A stretch of DNA of 64,000 nucleotides from contig CM043969.1 of the NCBI GenBank assembly GCA_014529385.2, positions 20,426,946-20,490,945 of the forward strand. Reading direction: 5' to 3'. This DNA is from Adiantum capillus-veneris. Its lineage: Eukaryota; Streptophyta; Polypodiopsida; Polypodiales; Pteridaceae. Below, piece after piece: positions 46,617 to 59,314 of this stretch. Every line of letters begins with the position of its first letter. The stretch's first letter is position 1. Under the pieces are notes generated by a model that worked only from the letters and a program-made list of their open reading frames with translations, was not told where the DNA came from and searched no databases. A program made the translations under genes and the position numbers.

Positions 46617-47581
46617 GACTTCATACGCGTATGATGTCTAGTGGCTCATAATTGCTTCAAACTTTAATTATAGACTCTCCTTGATGTACTCTAACCACTC
46701 CAAGTCTTAGTTTGTGATTTGGACACTTTTAGACAGATATATCAGTCCTTTTTCTATTTGGTTGTCTGTAACTTCTTGGGAAGGTTTACTAAGCCAGAAG
46801 TATCCAAATTAAATGAAACTCGGTCTCTAGGCTTATTTTATGTTGGCAAACACTTTTATGAGCTCATATGCAAGCTTTGACATCAAATTTGGCACTTGTT
46901 TTGTGGAAAAATTAAGTGACTTTTGTTCCAAGCACTCTTTATTACTCAAACAACTCTCAGCAAGTTTCAGAATTCAATTTGAACACTTTTTGTGCAAGTT
47001 ATGGTCAATATAAGATGAATTTGCCTAGTTTTTGTCTTTTGGCTTTTACAAGCTCAAATGAGCTCCAAATGGAATGAAATTTTTTTCTATGGTCCTGTTT
47101 TATACTCTAGGACACTAGAGTATACTCCGATGTCTAATTTTACCCAAATCTGGCCCCTGAGACATCATACGCGTATGATGCCTTTTTGTTGAGATTTCAC
47201 TTATGCTTCTACCCAATGTACTCCTTGATGAATACAACAAGAATATGTGATCACAAAAAATTTTGGATGCCAAAATTGCTCAAAATCACTACTTTTTTAC
47301 CTTTGCCTTCTTGTATTTGTAAAAATGTCTTTAAATGCAAAGTAGGTGACCAAATGAGTTGAAAGTCTACAAACAAGCTTAACTCCTCACTCCCAAACCT
47401 CCTATGTGGTCAAAAGTGCAATTGGACTGTCAAATCTAGCCTTGAGACATCATACGCGTATGATGTCTATGTGCTCAAAATTGGCCCAAACTTGGTATGT
47501 AAGCTTGTGTTGTGGCTCTTAATACGCTAGTAAGCTCATATTTCAATTTTGGTCCCTAAACGTGTCCTTTAGACATCATAC
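46617..47581 (+). repeat. Second array of the conserved palindrome (locus 2)
   Basis: Copies start at 46617, 47161, 47446 and 47572 (the last cut short). Intervals are 544, 285 and 126, matching the ~283 and ~135 spacing at locus 1. Flanking words after the core (GTGGCTCATAATTG, TGCTCAAAATTGG) show the same orientation as locus 1. Confidence 0.9.
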
Positions 47582-47620
47582 ACTGTGAGAAAAATGGATA
47601 GAGCTAGACATACCTCTCTA
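47581..47620 (+). mobile_element. Possible CACTA-like terminus
   Basis: CACTGTGAGAAAAATGG begins exactly where the last palindrome copy is cut. It resembles a CACT-type terminus, but no matching second end was found in the window. Confidence 0.3.
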
Positions 47621-49400
47621 TAGACCATACCACACAGTTAACACCTACTCGCAAGCATAAACAACCCACCATAGCTCAAATCATAACTCAAAGAAATCAC
47701 CATCTAGGGTGCCTTTCATAAGTGCATGCTTTTTTATCAAAATAGAACTCCCTACTGTGCATTTATGTGTCCTGTCTCTGCCTTAAGCCCTTGGCTTTGA
47801 CTTGAGCACTGAGGCTCTCTCTTTTTTCTCCCGCAATCTTCCTTTGATCTTTACACTGCTGCCTTTAATCGCCAGCTTCACCACCTCACTCACATATTGC
47901 TTTTTATTTGAGCACTTGGAGCATCAAATTTGGAAACAAAGGCAGCCTAGAGTTGGTTATTTGGGCACAAGGAGCCTTCAAAAATGAAATGTCCAGGATC
48001 AATTTTTGAGCATGAGCGCGTGGGCAGGTAGTGTGGATGCTCCGTGAGGAATCTCCAAGAGCCCACGAGCCATGAAGCCAAGAGGCCCAGAGCCTCTCTT
48101 TCAAATGATTCAACACAAAGTGAGCCCTCTTCTTCATTTTATAACCTACTCTTTCCTTTCAATCCCCCCTATGTGAGATAACCCACTTCCACATGGCCTC
48201 CCCTCCAACTTCCTTCTAACCTCCAAACAAAAGAACTAATTCTTAGCTCAAAGTTCCCAGAGAAGAGTGACTTCCCAGGCATGTTGCTTGCTGCTCCTAC
48301 TAACAAATGATGCACTGTAAAGTATGGCTTGAAGCATGCAACCTCGTCTATCTCTAGCACTTCTCAGCCTTAATTTCTCCAATTAATGCCCATCATGCCG
48401 GTCCAATTTCCACTCTTCACATGCATTTGCAAAAGCAAAAATTGCCAACTTCAAACCCTCATATCTTATGATGCATAAACCCGATTGACAAGTTATAAAG
48501 CACGGCTAGAAGAACTCATTAAAAACCATCTTCTAGAGATTCATTTGATTAAAAAAACCACAAAACAAACAAGACAAAACCAAATCTTTGTGCAACTGCT
48601 TTTACAAACCACTTCCCAAGTGCAACGGGCTATGCATACATATGTATAGGAGGCACTTTGATAAGCATTCTGGTTCTAATGATTAGCTTCTTGCCCATTA
48701 CAAAAACACTTGATATAGCTTTCCAACCCCCTTGTTCTACTTGCTAGAGCATTCATGCTAAGAAGTAACAAAAGTAAATGCTCATAACCTTCCACCTAGA
48801 TCCCACACAAAACAATTTGCCTTCCATGCATCAAATAAGTAACCAAGCCTACACCTGGCTCCCAAGAAAAATCCAAAAACTTGCCATGCATCAACTTCAC
48901 ACCAGAAAACGCATCATAGACCTTGTCACCCTCGTTCACATGAATCCTAAGACTTCCCTCTTCCTAATATCCTGCACAAAAAACCAGTAAACCTGGACCA
49001 ACATAATCCACACCGCATTCCAAGGCCTGGGAAACACCTGTAACAATATCATGAGAAGAAGCTGTGGCCTTCAAGAGGCATTGAAAAGAATACATCCCTA
49101 CAAAGAGGCATAAAAATCTCTTAAAACACATTCACATCATCTGCACAAGCATCACCATTCTTTGGAGCATTTATAACTGTCTGAAGAGGCATTTACTCAT
49201 CAAGAGAATGATCAGAAAGCTCACAAGTAACATCTTCCAGCATACCAGTACCAAAGGAAGAAGAAAGGGATACATCATCACCTGCTTCTAATAAGAGGCT
49301 GTCAAAAAAACAATATCATCACTCACATCACACAAACTCTCCACCTACACCACTTCTTCACACATACTCTCATCATTACAAAAACTCATAACCTCTTCAA
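47621..49400. other. About 1.8 kb without a recognisable gene
   Basis: Only shadow ORFs are seen. Sequence just before 49400 may be the start of the copia internal region. Confidence 0.5.
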
Positions 49401-49439
49401 TTGTATCATACTCACTCTTCTCTACTAGTGGTTGCACTA

Positions 49440-50190
49440 TTATTCCCCACATTCCTTCAAAAAAATTTGCAAAACAGGCTTGGGATATTATGGATGGTCT
49501 TTATGCAAGTCGGAATGAGGAAAAAACTACATTGTTGCGTAAAGAGATGGAGTCCAAGATTATACATGAGGAAGATGATATGGAAACTTTCCTTGCTAGT
49601 GTCAAGGGTATCAATGAGAAACTTATTTCTACAGGTGAAGTTATTTCATACAGTTTCCTTGTGCAAAATGTTCTTGATGTCTTGCCAGATTCTTACCAGA
49701 CTTTTGCTAGTACTTGGAGACTTATGACCCAAGGAAATCCTAAAGTTGTCAAGTTTGATACATTGTGCACATTGTTGTTGTAAGATTCACTTTCTAAAAA
49801 AGACAGGACTAGACAATGTGTAGTTGAACATGCTTTTATTGGTGCTCAAAGAAAATGTGGTAACAACAATGTATCCACTTCTCATGGTTCTTCTGCGAGT
49901 GGAAAATAACCTCTTCCTAATGCTTCTGCTGGCAGCAATTCATCTGGGAATTTTGGGTGCTAAGAGAAAAAACAAGATTCATTGCCATTACTATAAAGCT
50001 AATGATCACTTGATCAAGCACTGTCCTAAGTTGAAGGCCAAAGAGTCTAAGAAGAAAGAGGGTGCTTCCATTGCAAATGTTGGCTCATCTAAAAATGCAG
50101 CTATTGTTGAGTCTTTTGTGAAAGGCGATTGTGATGTTGATGTTGATGTAGAATGGGATTTTAGTGCAGAGTGTACCTCTAATCCTGCTG
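49440..50190 (+). pseudogene. Copia Gag with degenerate zinc knuckle
   Basis: The segment AWDIMDGLYASRNEEKTTLL, DDMETFLASVKGINEKL and NVLDVLPDSYQTFASTW is the plant copia capsid-like Gag. A stop follows (49782-region), and a frame change leads to CHYYKANDHLIKHCPKL, the zinc knuckle. The second Cys of CxxC is Tyr there, so zinc binding is lost. Confidence 0.85.
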
Positions 50191-51660
50191 TCCATGATGC
50201 ATGCATGCCAATTGCTAGAGATTCACATGTGTGGTATTTTGGCAATGGTGCTACAAAGCACATTACCTCACATCGTGATTTGTTCACATCTCTTGAGTCT
50301 ATCTGGGAATTCAGTTACTTGTGCCAACAATTCCTCTTATCTGGTTTAGGGAGTAAGAAATATTGTGCTTACTACTGCAAATGGAAGTTATTTCACACTT
50401 GTTGATGCACTTTATGTACTTGCGATCAAGAAGACTCTTTTGTTTGTATCTACACTTGCTAGACTTGGTCTTGTCGTCAAATTTGTGGATGACAGATGTA
50501 CATAACATGATCTCTATTTTGGTGATGAATTTGTTGCATCTCCAATTGTATGTCATGGGTTGTATAAGCTCACTTTGTATGACAAGTGTGGGTAGAATTT
50601 TGCAAATGCAGTTCTGGATTCTCAAGCTATTTTAGATGCAAAACTTTGGCATGCACGTTTTGGAAATCTGAATTTTACCAGTTTATTGCGTTTGCAAAAA
50701 TATGATATTGTTGCTTCTTTGTCGCCTCTTGAAGTACTTGTCAAACATGTTTGTGAAGGCTATATTTTGGGTAAGATGCAGGGTTCTAAGTTTCCAAGGG
50801 ATGGTTTACTTAGGAGCATGCAGATTGCAGCTTGTACATAGTGAGGTTTGTGGGTCCATGCAAAATCCATCCTTGGGAAATTACCTTTACTTCGTGACTT
50901 TCATTGATGATTAGTCTATGCATGCATGGGTATATCCTCTTAAAGCAAAGTTCAAAGTGTTTATGTGCTTTAAACAATTTCTGGCTGTGGCTGAAAAATG
51001 TCTCAAAATGTACTATGGGGGCCCTCTGTTCATATCGAGGGGGGAGTATATGTCCCATGAATTTAATGCATTTTTGGCTAGTCGTGGGATAAAACACCAA
51101 TGCACAATGCCTTATATGCCTCAGAAAAATGGTGTTGGTGGTGAGACAAAAAATAGGTCACTTATGGAAATGGCACGATGTATGGTCAAAAGTCAAGCTT
51201 TACCGCATTCGTTTTGGCTTGAGGCCATCATGTGTGCCACTTATGTACTAACTAGGTGTCCTACAAAACCTTTGCAGTCTATGACTTTGTATGAAGCACG
51301 GCATGATAGAAAGCCTTCTATTGAGTACAAGCGTGTTTTTGGTTGTTTTGCATATGCTCTGGTGCCACAAAACAACATAGAAAATCTGATGATAAGGTTG
51401 TTAAATTTGTTTTTGTTGGTTATAGTCCTGAAAGCAAAGGTTACAGGTTGTATCATCCGCAAACAAAGCATATCTTGGTCTCACGGGATGTCGTGTTTGT
51501 GGAATATTTTGTTCACTCCTTGTTTTCATGTACTAGAGACAATAATGTAAGCTCAGAGGACATTTATGACACTTTGTTGCCTCTTTTCAGTGGTGGAAGA
51601 AGTTTGAATGTGAATTCCAATGAGGCAAATGTACAACCAACGGGGGTTTCTGAAAATATT
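50190..51660 (+). pseudogene. Copia protease, GAG-pre-integrase and integrase
   Basis: The protease site reads VWYFGNGATKHIT, where active copies have F-D-S-G, so the catalytic Asp is replaced. The zinc domain reads LWHARFGNLNF...HVCEGYILGKM, with His-to-Asn and Cys-to-Tyr changes. The integrase has HSEVCGSM (Asp to Glu), an eroded ISRGEYMSHEF, and QKNGVGGETKNRS. Downstream the FGCFAYALVPQNN and VFVGYSPESKGYRLYHPQT blocks are intact but in different frames. Confidence 0.85.
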
Positions 51661-51899
51661 ATAGATCATTACTAATGCAAATGTGCATGATGTACTTGAT
51701 GATGAAAGGGCTGAGAATCAGAATACTAGAGGTATGCCTAAATGGATGGTGCATACTTTGCATGACAATAAATTGGATGCACCTTTGTCTACTTGTACTC
51801 GTTCGGGATCTCTCCATGCATCTTATGCATCAGATTGTTATTCTTTGGCTGTGTCTAGCTAGCATGATGTTGAGGAACCTCTATCTTTTGATGGAGCAA

Positions 51900-52960
51900 A
51901 AAATTCAAAAAAAAGGATGGCTACCATGCAATCAGAATATGATGCACTTATAGAAAATGAAACATGGACTTTATGTGATTTTGTTCTTGGCAAAAAGTCC
52001 ATTAGTACAAAGTGGGTCTACAAGTTGAAATGCAAGCTGGATGGTGAGATTGATCGCCATAAGGCTCGACTTGTTGCAAAAGGTTATGCACAACAAAAGG
52101 CATAGATTATGACTACTGTGCATTTTCTATGTGCATTGGCACTCATTTTGGTTGGAATGTACATGAATCAAACATTGTTACTACTTTCTTGAATGGAGAC
52201 ATATTTGAGAAAGTTTATGTAACGCAGCCTCATGGATTTGTCAAGAAAGGACAAGAGGATAAAGTGTGCAGATGTAGAAAAGCTTTGTATGGGTTGAAGA
52301 AATCTCCTCGTGCTTGGTATGACAAAGTTGACACTCATTTGGTGAAACGAGGCTTTTGTAACATTCCAATAGAAAGCACATTGTATGTAAAGCATGAGGG
52401 TGATGTACATCTCATTGTGGTTCTTTATGTGGATGATTTGCTGATCACTGGACCAAATGAGAGACATATTGCTGAATTTAAGTCTAATTTGAATGCTACT
52501 TTCAAGATGAAATATTTGGGATTGTTGCATCATTACTTAGGTACACAATTTAAGAAGTGTGATGGTGGTATTGCCTTGTGTCACAAAAGTTACATAGAGA
52601 CATTGTTATGTAAGTTTGTACCTGAGGATTGCAAGCCTATTTCCGCTCCCATAGAAATAGGTTTGGAATTGAGTCCTCATGATTCTGGTGATCCTATAGA
52701 TGTCACTCTTTACCAAAGTGATGTTGGATGCCTCATTTATGTATGCAACACGAGGCTGGATATTCATTTTGCAATCTCACAAGCCAACAAATTTATGCAT
52801 AACCCAAGGTCTAAGAATTGGCAAATTGTCAAGAGAATTTTTTGCTACTTGAGTGGCACTTTATATCTTGGCTTGTTTTATCCCAAGGGGGGATCGTTGC
52901 CGCCAGACATACATGCTTTTTGGGACTCGGATTGGGATGGTTGTTTTGACGCCACATGAG
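51900..52960 (+). pseudogene. Copia reverse transcriptase
   Basis: Visible blocks are TWTLCDFVLGKKSISTKWVY, KARLVAKGYAQ (followed by a stop at 52103-52105), FLNGDIFEKVYVTQPHGFV, ALYGLKKSPRAWYDKVD and the catalytic VVLYVDDLLITG. The 52129-52959 part is open and has the best-preserved enzyme core in the window. Confidence 0.9.
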
Positions 52961-53312
52961 TGTATACAAGTGGTTTTTTTTCATACTTGGCAGATCATGT
53001 ATATCATGGTTGAGCAAGAAGCAACCTACTGTGGCCACTTCCAGTTGTGAGTTTAGGTACAGGGAAATCATCATGGCTATGGTTGAGTGTGTATGGCTTA
53101 GACGCCTTATGGATGATTAGGGTGTTGGACAAGACACTGCCGGCATTATCTACATTGACAGCGAGATCCCATTGGCAATTGCGAGGAACTCAATTTTTCA
53201 TGCTCGCAGAAAGCACATTGAGGTGCATTACCACTATGTCAAGGAGAGGCTCTCATTGTTAGTGGGTCGCCACGACAAACGTTTGCAACATAGCTTTTTG
53301 GTACTAATATAA
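52700..53312 (+). pseudogene. Copia RNase H and polyprotein end
   Basis: CLIYVCNTRLDIHFAIS and WDSDWDGCFDATR-like wording (the first RNase H Asp), then after a frame change SSCEFRYREIIMAMVECVWL and the KHIEVHYHYVKERLS block. These are the standard copia C-terminal motifs. Confidence 0.8.
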
Positions 53313-53701
53313 TGTCAATACTTAGGGAAGTGACTCGAATGGGGCACGGAGACTCTTTGAGATCATCAATCTCAAGAAGTGAACCTTAACAAGCAAAGAC
53401 AATAACTCTACAAGCAAACCAATACTCAATGATTAGGGAAATTTTCCTATGTCCTTTCTCACCGCTCTAGGTCATTACGCCATTTCGGCACTCGAACAGA
53501 CTCAAAATGCAACGAAACTTTAGGAGGAGGTCTAGGACACCTAGGGGCACTATCCTAACAAGTATGGTCGCAATCCAACAAGGTACCAAAATCATGATCC
53601 ATCATGAAAAAGGTCCTGGAAACTGCAATAGAACTATCCAAAAATATTGCCCTATGATCTAAGAACACTCTTCTATAATCAAAATGACTATAAACAATGA
53701 T
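53313..53701. other. Non-coding spacer
   Basis: No ORF or clear LTR signature. Confidence 0.5.
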
Positions 53702-53705
53702 TTAA

Positions 53706-55043
53706 CACTAGAATGGTAACCTAACAGGACATAAAAGTGTCCTTTCAGGGTTTTGGGAGAAATTTCCAAAACCATAGTAGATCCACTCATTTTGAAAAAT
53801 CCTTTCATGAGCTTATAGTTCAATAACTACTACATATGGAAAAAGTAATAAACTTGTAATTTTTCTCATCCCTTGGTCACTACAAGCCTCCAAAGTTGAT
53901 GGACCAGTGCATTTTGCCCAAAACAGCAATTTCTTACGGTTGATTGCATATAAATAAGACTGGGGATTTTTGTAGGACATGAGATAAAATGCCCCGTTAA
54001 CTTCAATGGGTTGGTGACCAAAACATATGGTTGCTTTTACCTCACTAATTTTTTTTTGGTCAAAAAAATAGGTACAAAAAAGTTGCATTTTTGCCATTCT
54101 GCGGACCTATCATCAAAGTTTCTATAGTCACACTCAATACATATACTATATACATGTTTTTTTAGTTTCCTTTGGGCCTTTGGATTCAAAAGGAGCCATG
54201 GAGCATGTCAAAAGGATAATGGATCTCTTACAATTGGAACCTTGGGGGCAATGATAAAGTGCTAAATATAGCAAACATGAAAAAACTGGGTTTAGCATTA
54301 TGACCTCTAGAAACCCATAAAAACTACTGAATATCTAGCCAAGTTTGTAGTCTATGATTAGATATGGTTACTATCTACAAATTACACACAATTGGCCTAA
54401 GAAACTAGCAATATTGAGAAAGTTATACTTGCTACTCTAAAATGTATCGTATTCTTCAGCAATCAAAAAACTCAACCATCATCATATACTATGCTATATA
54501 TCATATTAGGTCCCCCAAAACTCAAGGAAGATTAGCTTTATGTTATACATTACACTTACACAATCAAAATTGAATTTGGATATCAAGAAAGCCACCAAAA
54601 AAATCATAAAAGTGCTAATTTTGGCCAAAAAACAGGATTATGCAATTCTTATAAATTGGTCATAACTTTCAATTTTAACCCTTAGCTCTCCCTACAAGCA
54701 TCAAAACATGTTCAGAACTATGAAGGCCTAACCTCTAGCCATCTAAACCTCACAAACATGAAGTTTAGAGTGGTATAGTTGCCAAAAATTGAAAAAAGGC
54801 CAAAAATAGGACCCGTTTTTTCACACAGTTTACGTTCAAAAATGTTATGCAAGAGTAAGGTTAATGGTGAGATCGATACCAAAAAAAAAATGCTAAGTTT
54901 TTTTCAGCTCATAAGGCAACTTTGTGGATATATAGCACCTAGAAATTCATTTTCATACTCTTCAAATAATTCAAGAAAAATGGTCACTTAACATGACACA
55001 AAAGTGTCCAAGGACATAAAAGTGTCTTGTTACCATTCTAGTG
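53706..55043. mobile_element. 1338-bp non-autonomous element with TTAA duplications, piggyBac-like
   Basis: TTAA lies directly outside both ends (53702-53705 and 55044-55047). The termini are inverted: CACTAGAATGGTAAC on the left, GTTACCATTCTAGTG on the right, 15 of 15 bases. Just inside are palindromic GGACATAAAAGTGTCC-type repeats: one on the left at about 53727 and two on the right. There is no coding capacity. A TTAA target and short inverted ends beginning CACTAGAA fit piggyBac/Looper-type elements. The CACTA start would fit that superfamily, but the flanking triplets (TAA and TTA) do not match as 3-bp duplications. Confidence 0.7.
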
Positions 55044-55047
55044 TTAA

Positions 55048-55800
55048 GCACTCATATCTGCAATTTTAGCTCACAGACACGTAGTTGCGAACCAAAACAA
55101 AACTGACAATGCTTACACTTGAATAAAAGGGCAAAGAGAGAGGAACACAATGCAAGTTTTGGATTTGAACACTGATTACCCATTCATTAACTACAATGAT
55201 TACAAGTTCGAGCAGCTCATAGCTTGAGCGTACATTTTCAAAACTCCCTTCTTCTTCTAAAGATAAGCCTCCTTTCACATTAAGATTATTGACCTGTATA
55301 CCTAGGGATTTCTAAATAGCCAGTGGCCGGCTCACAGAGACCTTTACAAATATCATTACAACATTACAACTCAGGGGATTGATTCACTACTCTGTAATTA
55401 GGATTTGCACAGAGTATTGCTATACTAGCTCCAAAAACTAATAGAGTACAAATTGTGTGTCTGGCTACATGTCCAACCAACTGGGCACCCGTTTGGTTTG
55501 TCCTCAAACATTCCCCCCTTCCTAAATCGTGTCGTCCCTTGACACGACCTTGTGCAGTCTTGTCATAGGGTTGTCTTTAGCTTTGTCTTCAAGGTTGGAC
55601 TTCAGCTTTGTCTTGAAGGTTGGTCTTTAGCTTGGGAAGTGCGTTGTCGTTGATGACACTCCCCCCTTCCTTGAGCGATTCATATTTGCCATGTTGTTGA
55701 TACATGATTTGATCTTTGATTTTCGAGGCAACTTTTCTTCTTGTTGTGCAGTCCTCTCTTTGTTGCCAGTCGTGGCCACCATGAAGAAGGATTTTAATGT
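55048..55800. other. Non-coding stretch
   Basis: No recognisable gene; only short shadow frames. Confidence 0.5.
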
Positions 55801-55809
55801 TTGTGAGTT

Positions 55810-56580
55810 TATAGAACAAAATTTCCTCTTTGTGGGATGGACTTTATGTTGGGTTTGCTTTCTATGTCCAGTGCAATTTGAGTTGTCTACAACAAGTCAC
55901 CAATATTGAAGCACTGTGTGAGCTACTTTTGATTGGTGTTGATGACTCTCTTGTGGAATTTGTCGTTGCTTGTCGTTGTAGGCCATTATTTGTCTTTCCA
56001 TTGTTTGATGGAGCATTGTTGTTGACCTTGGAGGAGATAAAAGATTCTCTTAATAAGCATATGGAGACCTGTAGTTCCGCATTTAGAATGCCTCCCCCCC
56101 TCCTATTTGGAGTCCTCCTATGGAAGCTTTGCACTCTATTACTCCAAATGAAGCATGGCATGATATAAAGCCTTCTATTGAGCACATGCGTGTTTTTGGT
56201 TGTTTGGCATATGCTTTGGTGCCATAAACAAAATGCCAAAAATTGGATGATAAGGCTGTCAAATGTATTTTTGTTGGTTATAGTGCTAAAATCAAAGGTT
56301 ATAGGTTGTATCATCCACAAACAAAGTGTATTCTAGTTTCACGAGATCGATGTTGTGTTTGTGGAAGATTTTGTTCAACCCTTGCTATCATGTACTAGAG
56401 ACATTAATGTAAGCTCACGGGACATTTATGACACTTTGTTTCCTCTTTTCAATGGTGGAAGTACAAAAATGCAAATTCCAATGAGGCAAATGTAAGCTCA
56501 CGGGACATTTATGAAACTTTGTTCCCTCTTTTCAGTAGTGGAAGTACAAATGTAAATTCCACTAGGCAAATGTACAGCCT
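55810..56580 (+). pseudogene. Copia integrase fragment related to the 49-53-kb copy
   Basis: From about 56110 the frame reads EAWHD then PSIEHMRVFGCLAYALVP, a stop, KCIFVGYSAKIKGYRLYHPQ and SRD. This matches the end of the integrase at 51290-51500. The following text (AATGTAAGCTCACGGGACATTTATGA) is duplicated at about 56409 and 56490. Confidence 0.8.
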
Positions 56581-57296
56581 ATGGGGTCCAAGTCATTGTC
56601 GATTGATTTGGGTAGACATTTCCTTATTGTTGATGTAGAAAAAAGTATATACAAGAAGGTGATGATGATGGTTTCTAGGTTTGGGTCTTAAAACTTGGAC
56701 GATCGAAGGGAAAAAACTGCCTTTGGTATACGCTCTTATTGGAGTTGAACATTTGGTCTTGAAGTACCTGCCATGCAAGGTGAGTGCTTGGGAGAAACAA
56801 AGGAAGAGTGCGTAATGCAAGTGCCAAATCTGGGACACTGTATATGCTTATGAGAAGTTTTCAAACAAATTTTCCACTCATACCTCACTGTGTTGAGTGC
56901 GTGAGTCTCTTTTGAACTTCCTCCTTCCCTTACCACTATACTACAATCACTTCAACTCTTATGCTCACATATACCAGCATGACGGCGACACAACGTAATT
57001 ATGCTCAACTCTTCTAGATTGAGCAGTACCTAGAATAACTAAGACGCTTAGACCACAAAGAATATTACATGAAGGTTTGGGACTAATGCCTCGCTCCTTT
57101 GTGGCTTAGCTGCCCGACTCTGACTTTTATGCCATTTATTTTTAATGGCAACTTGGACTTACCTGTTCAAGGCCAAAAACCCAATTCCATAGGTTTCGGA
57201 AATTTAGGCCTCTTCCATTGTGTTGGTCTTTGGATGACACCATTTTGTGGAGTAGGTTGGCATATTTTGGCTCCTCTTGACTTAATTATCGTATGT
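56581..57296. other. Non-coding stretch
   Basis: Nothing recognised. Confidence 0.4.
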
Positions 57297-58302
57297 TCAA
57301 ACTGCTTTAATGTGGAACAAGTCCTTCAGCTGTTGTAGGGTCTGATGTAGCCTTTGCTTTATCTTGCATGAGAAGCAATTGAATCTGTGTGTGGGTTCTT
57401 TGTGATTGAGTTTCCACAAGCAATGTTGGAACCCATCTTGTTTGTGGTCCTTATGTGACCGTCTTTGGAATTTTCTCTTCTGCTTTGGCTTGATTGACAC
57501 TAGGCTTTGGTATCCATATTTGATGATTTCCTTTGTAAAAGCCTTGCTTTTGTAGCTGAAGATGAGGTATCCATCTAGAGTTCTTAGCACTATCACTGGT
57601 GACTAGTTGTTGGCTCTTCCTGTTGATTGTGTGCCTTTGGGTGGAGCCTTGTGCTTCTTGATTGATCTTTGTTGTTCCAAGTTGAGCTACAATTTTTGGT
57701 AACCATATTTGTGTGTTACCTTTATAAAATCATTGTGCATTGAGAGCTTGACTAGAATCATCCACTGCTTCACCTGTATTTCTTGGGTAATTTGACTAGC
57801 AATTGACGTTGGTACGCAAACTTGTCGCATTGTTTGCTTCTTTGATCTTTTATTTTGATGCCTTTTGTCGTTGTTCTTTCTCCTGCTTGAGTTGTTTGCC
57901 TTGTGTTGATAGTGAGTCTTGCTCTTTGTAGAACTTGCTGGTTGAGGTGGGTAGGTCCAGGCTATTATTTTAGGCTTTTTGGCCCAAACATAAGCGTTTC
58001 CTTGGACATAGCCTTGAGTAGTGATTGACTCATTTGATGCTACCCACCTTGTCACCTTTTGTTGCTGAAGTTCAACTTGTGTCTCATGTATCCAAGCTCG
58101 ATCTTTGACCTGGATGTGCTCTTTGGATACTAGCACTTGATTGATTCTCTTTGGCTTCTTTTGGATGCTTTTTTGTGATGGAAACTTTGGTTGGTAGACT
58201 TTTTGCTTTGGTTTCCATTTCATTGTCGATGGTTTGCCTCTTGATGTAGAGGCTTTGCGGGAAGTTTGATGGAGGCTCATCGAAGGTAAAATTGTCTTCC
58301 AA
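57297..58302 (-). pseudogene. Basic Lys/Gln-rich tail ORF of a retroelement
   Basis: Minus-strand open blocks (58280-57687 and 57596-57297) are rich in Lys, Gln, Ser and isolated Trp (TMKWKPKQKVYQPK, YVWAKKPKIIAWTYPP). Two relatives of a short motif occur (HKYGYQKL; IKYGYQSLVSIKPKQ). I do not recognise a domain. The composition resembles the tail after the retropepsin at 4200-4530. Confidence 0.5.
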
Positions 58303-58669
58303 GGTTGATCTTCTTAAGAGTTTACCTTAGCTTTACATTTTTCCATGATGGTGGGCAATTTCTTCTTCGCATGGATTTGAGAAGATTCATGGAGTCTTCC
58401 TGTTGTCGTTTTTGAAGCTTTTGATTGTTGTTGAAAGAAGATGTTCCTCCAGCTTTTTGTTAGGACTAGACTCTCTTTGATGTGATGGGAGTTGATTATG
58501 TGGAAAGTATCCTTATATTGCCCGGTACTCAACTTGAGTACAACTTCTGCCACTCCAAAGCTAGGAATCGGCATTTTTGAACTTGTGTACACAATCTTCT
58601 CTAGCTCGTTGATCGGTGGCTTTCCCATAATGATCCACGTTCCATAAGTCATTAGATTCTTTGTAGCTT
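58303..58669 (-). pseudogene. Retropepsin fragment cut at its active-site loop by a CACTA insertion
   Basis: The minus strand directly after the CACTA end reads ATKNLMTYGTWIIMGKPP, then VAEVVLKLSTGQYKDTFHII and KESLVLTKSW. This is the segment following a DSGA active site, plus the second half of the retropepsin fold. The N-terminal half and the catalytic Asp would lie on the other side of the insertion and were not found. It is followed by the basic tail ORF, the same order as at 3767-4531. Confidence 0.6.
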
Positions 58670-58900
58670 CACTACAAGAGGTTTTGTACACTTGTGACAT
58701 TTTTAGCGACGGAAATACATTGGGTTTTTATACTCCCCGGTGTCGCTAAGACCGTCGCTATGAGCGTCACTATAACCGTTTCTATATGCATTGCTATATA
58801 GCGACGCATATAGTGATGGTTATAGCCTACCTATAGCGACGCTCATAGTGACGTTGCAGAGACTTATATAGTGACGCTTATAGCGACGCCCGAGAGTACA
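58670..58900. repeat. Subterminal repeats of the second CACTA
   Basis: At least eight copies of (T)AGCGACG or CGTCGCTA in both orientations. Confidence 0.9.
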
Positions 58901-59314
58901 AAAATTTGGTTGGTAGGGCATTGAATGCCCTGCCACCCATCAACCATATTGAATGTTTCAATAATGAAGTAAACCTAAATGAATCCAAGATAAGCCCAAA
59001 TTCACCTTTGAAAGAAAGTGCAAGGTATAGACCCAAAGTAGTCACCCACAAGACAATATAACCATTAACTCCACCATCCATAGTATTGTTTGCAGAATAA
59101 AGATACAAAACTGACAAAGTAAATTGCTGAAAGTAAATCAATGACCATTGTACACATCATAGGCAAAATCACTTGATTGTTAAGCCTTGCAAATGTAATA
59201 GTTACAACACCATTGTCATTATTGAGAAAATATACATGGTTTTCCAATAGTTACAAAAAGACGTATACGCGTCATCTCATTATACATGCTATGATAAAAG
59301 GAAACTAATGCTAT

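Larger units (their letters stand above)
49401..53312 (+). mobile_element. Nearly complete but disabled Ty1/copia internal region
   Basis: Gag, zinc knuckle, protease, integrase, RT and RNase H appear in normal copia order on the + strand with several frameshifts and stops. LTRs were not identified on either side. Confidence 0.9.

Noticed and set aside
53706-55043. Calling this element CACTA because it starts CACTAG and ends CTAGTG
   Set aside because: The flanking triplets differ (TAA left, TTA right), while TTAA is identical on both sides. It also lacks subterminal GCGACG arrays.
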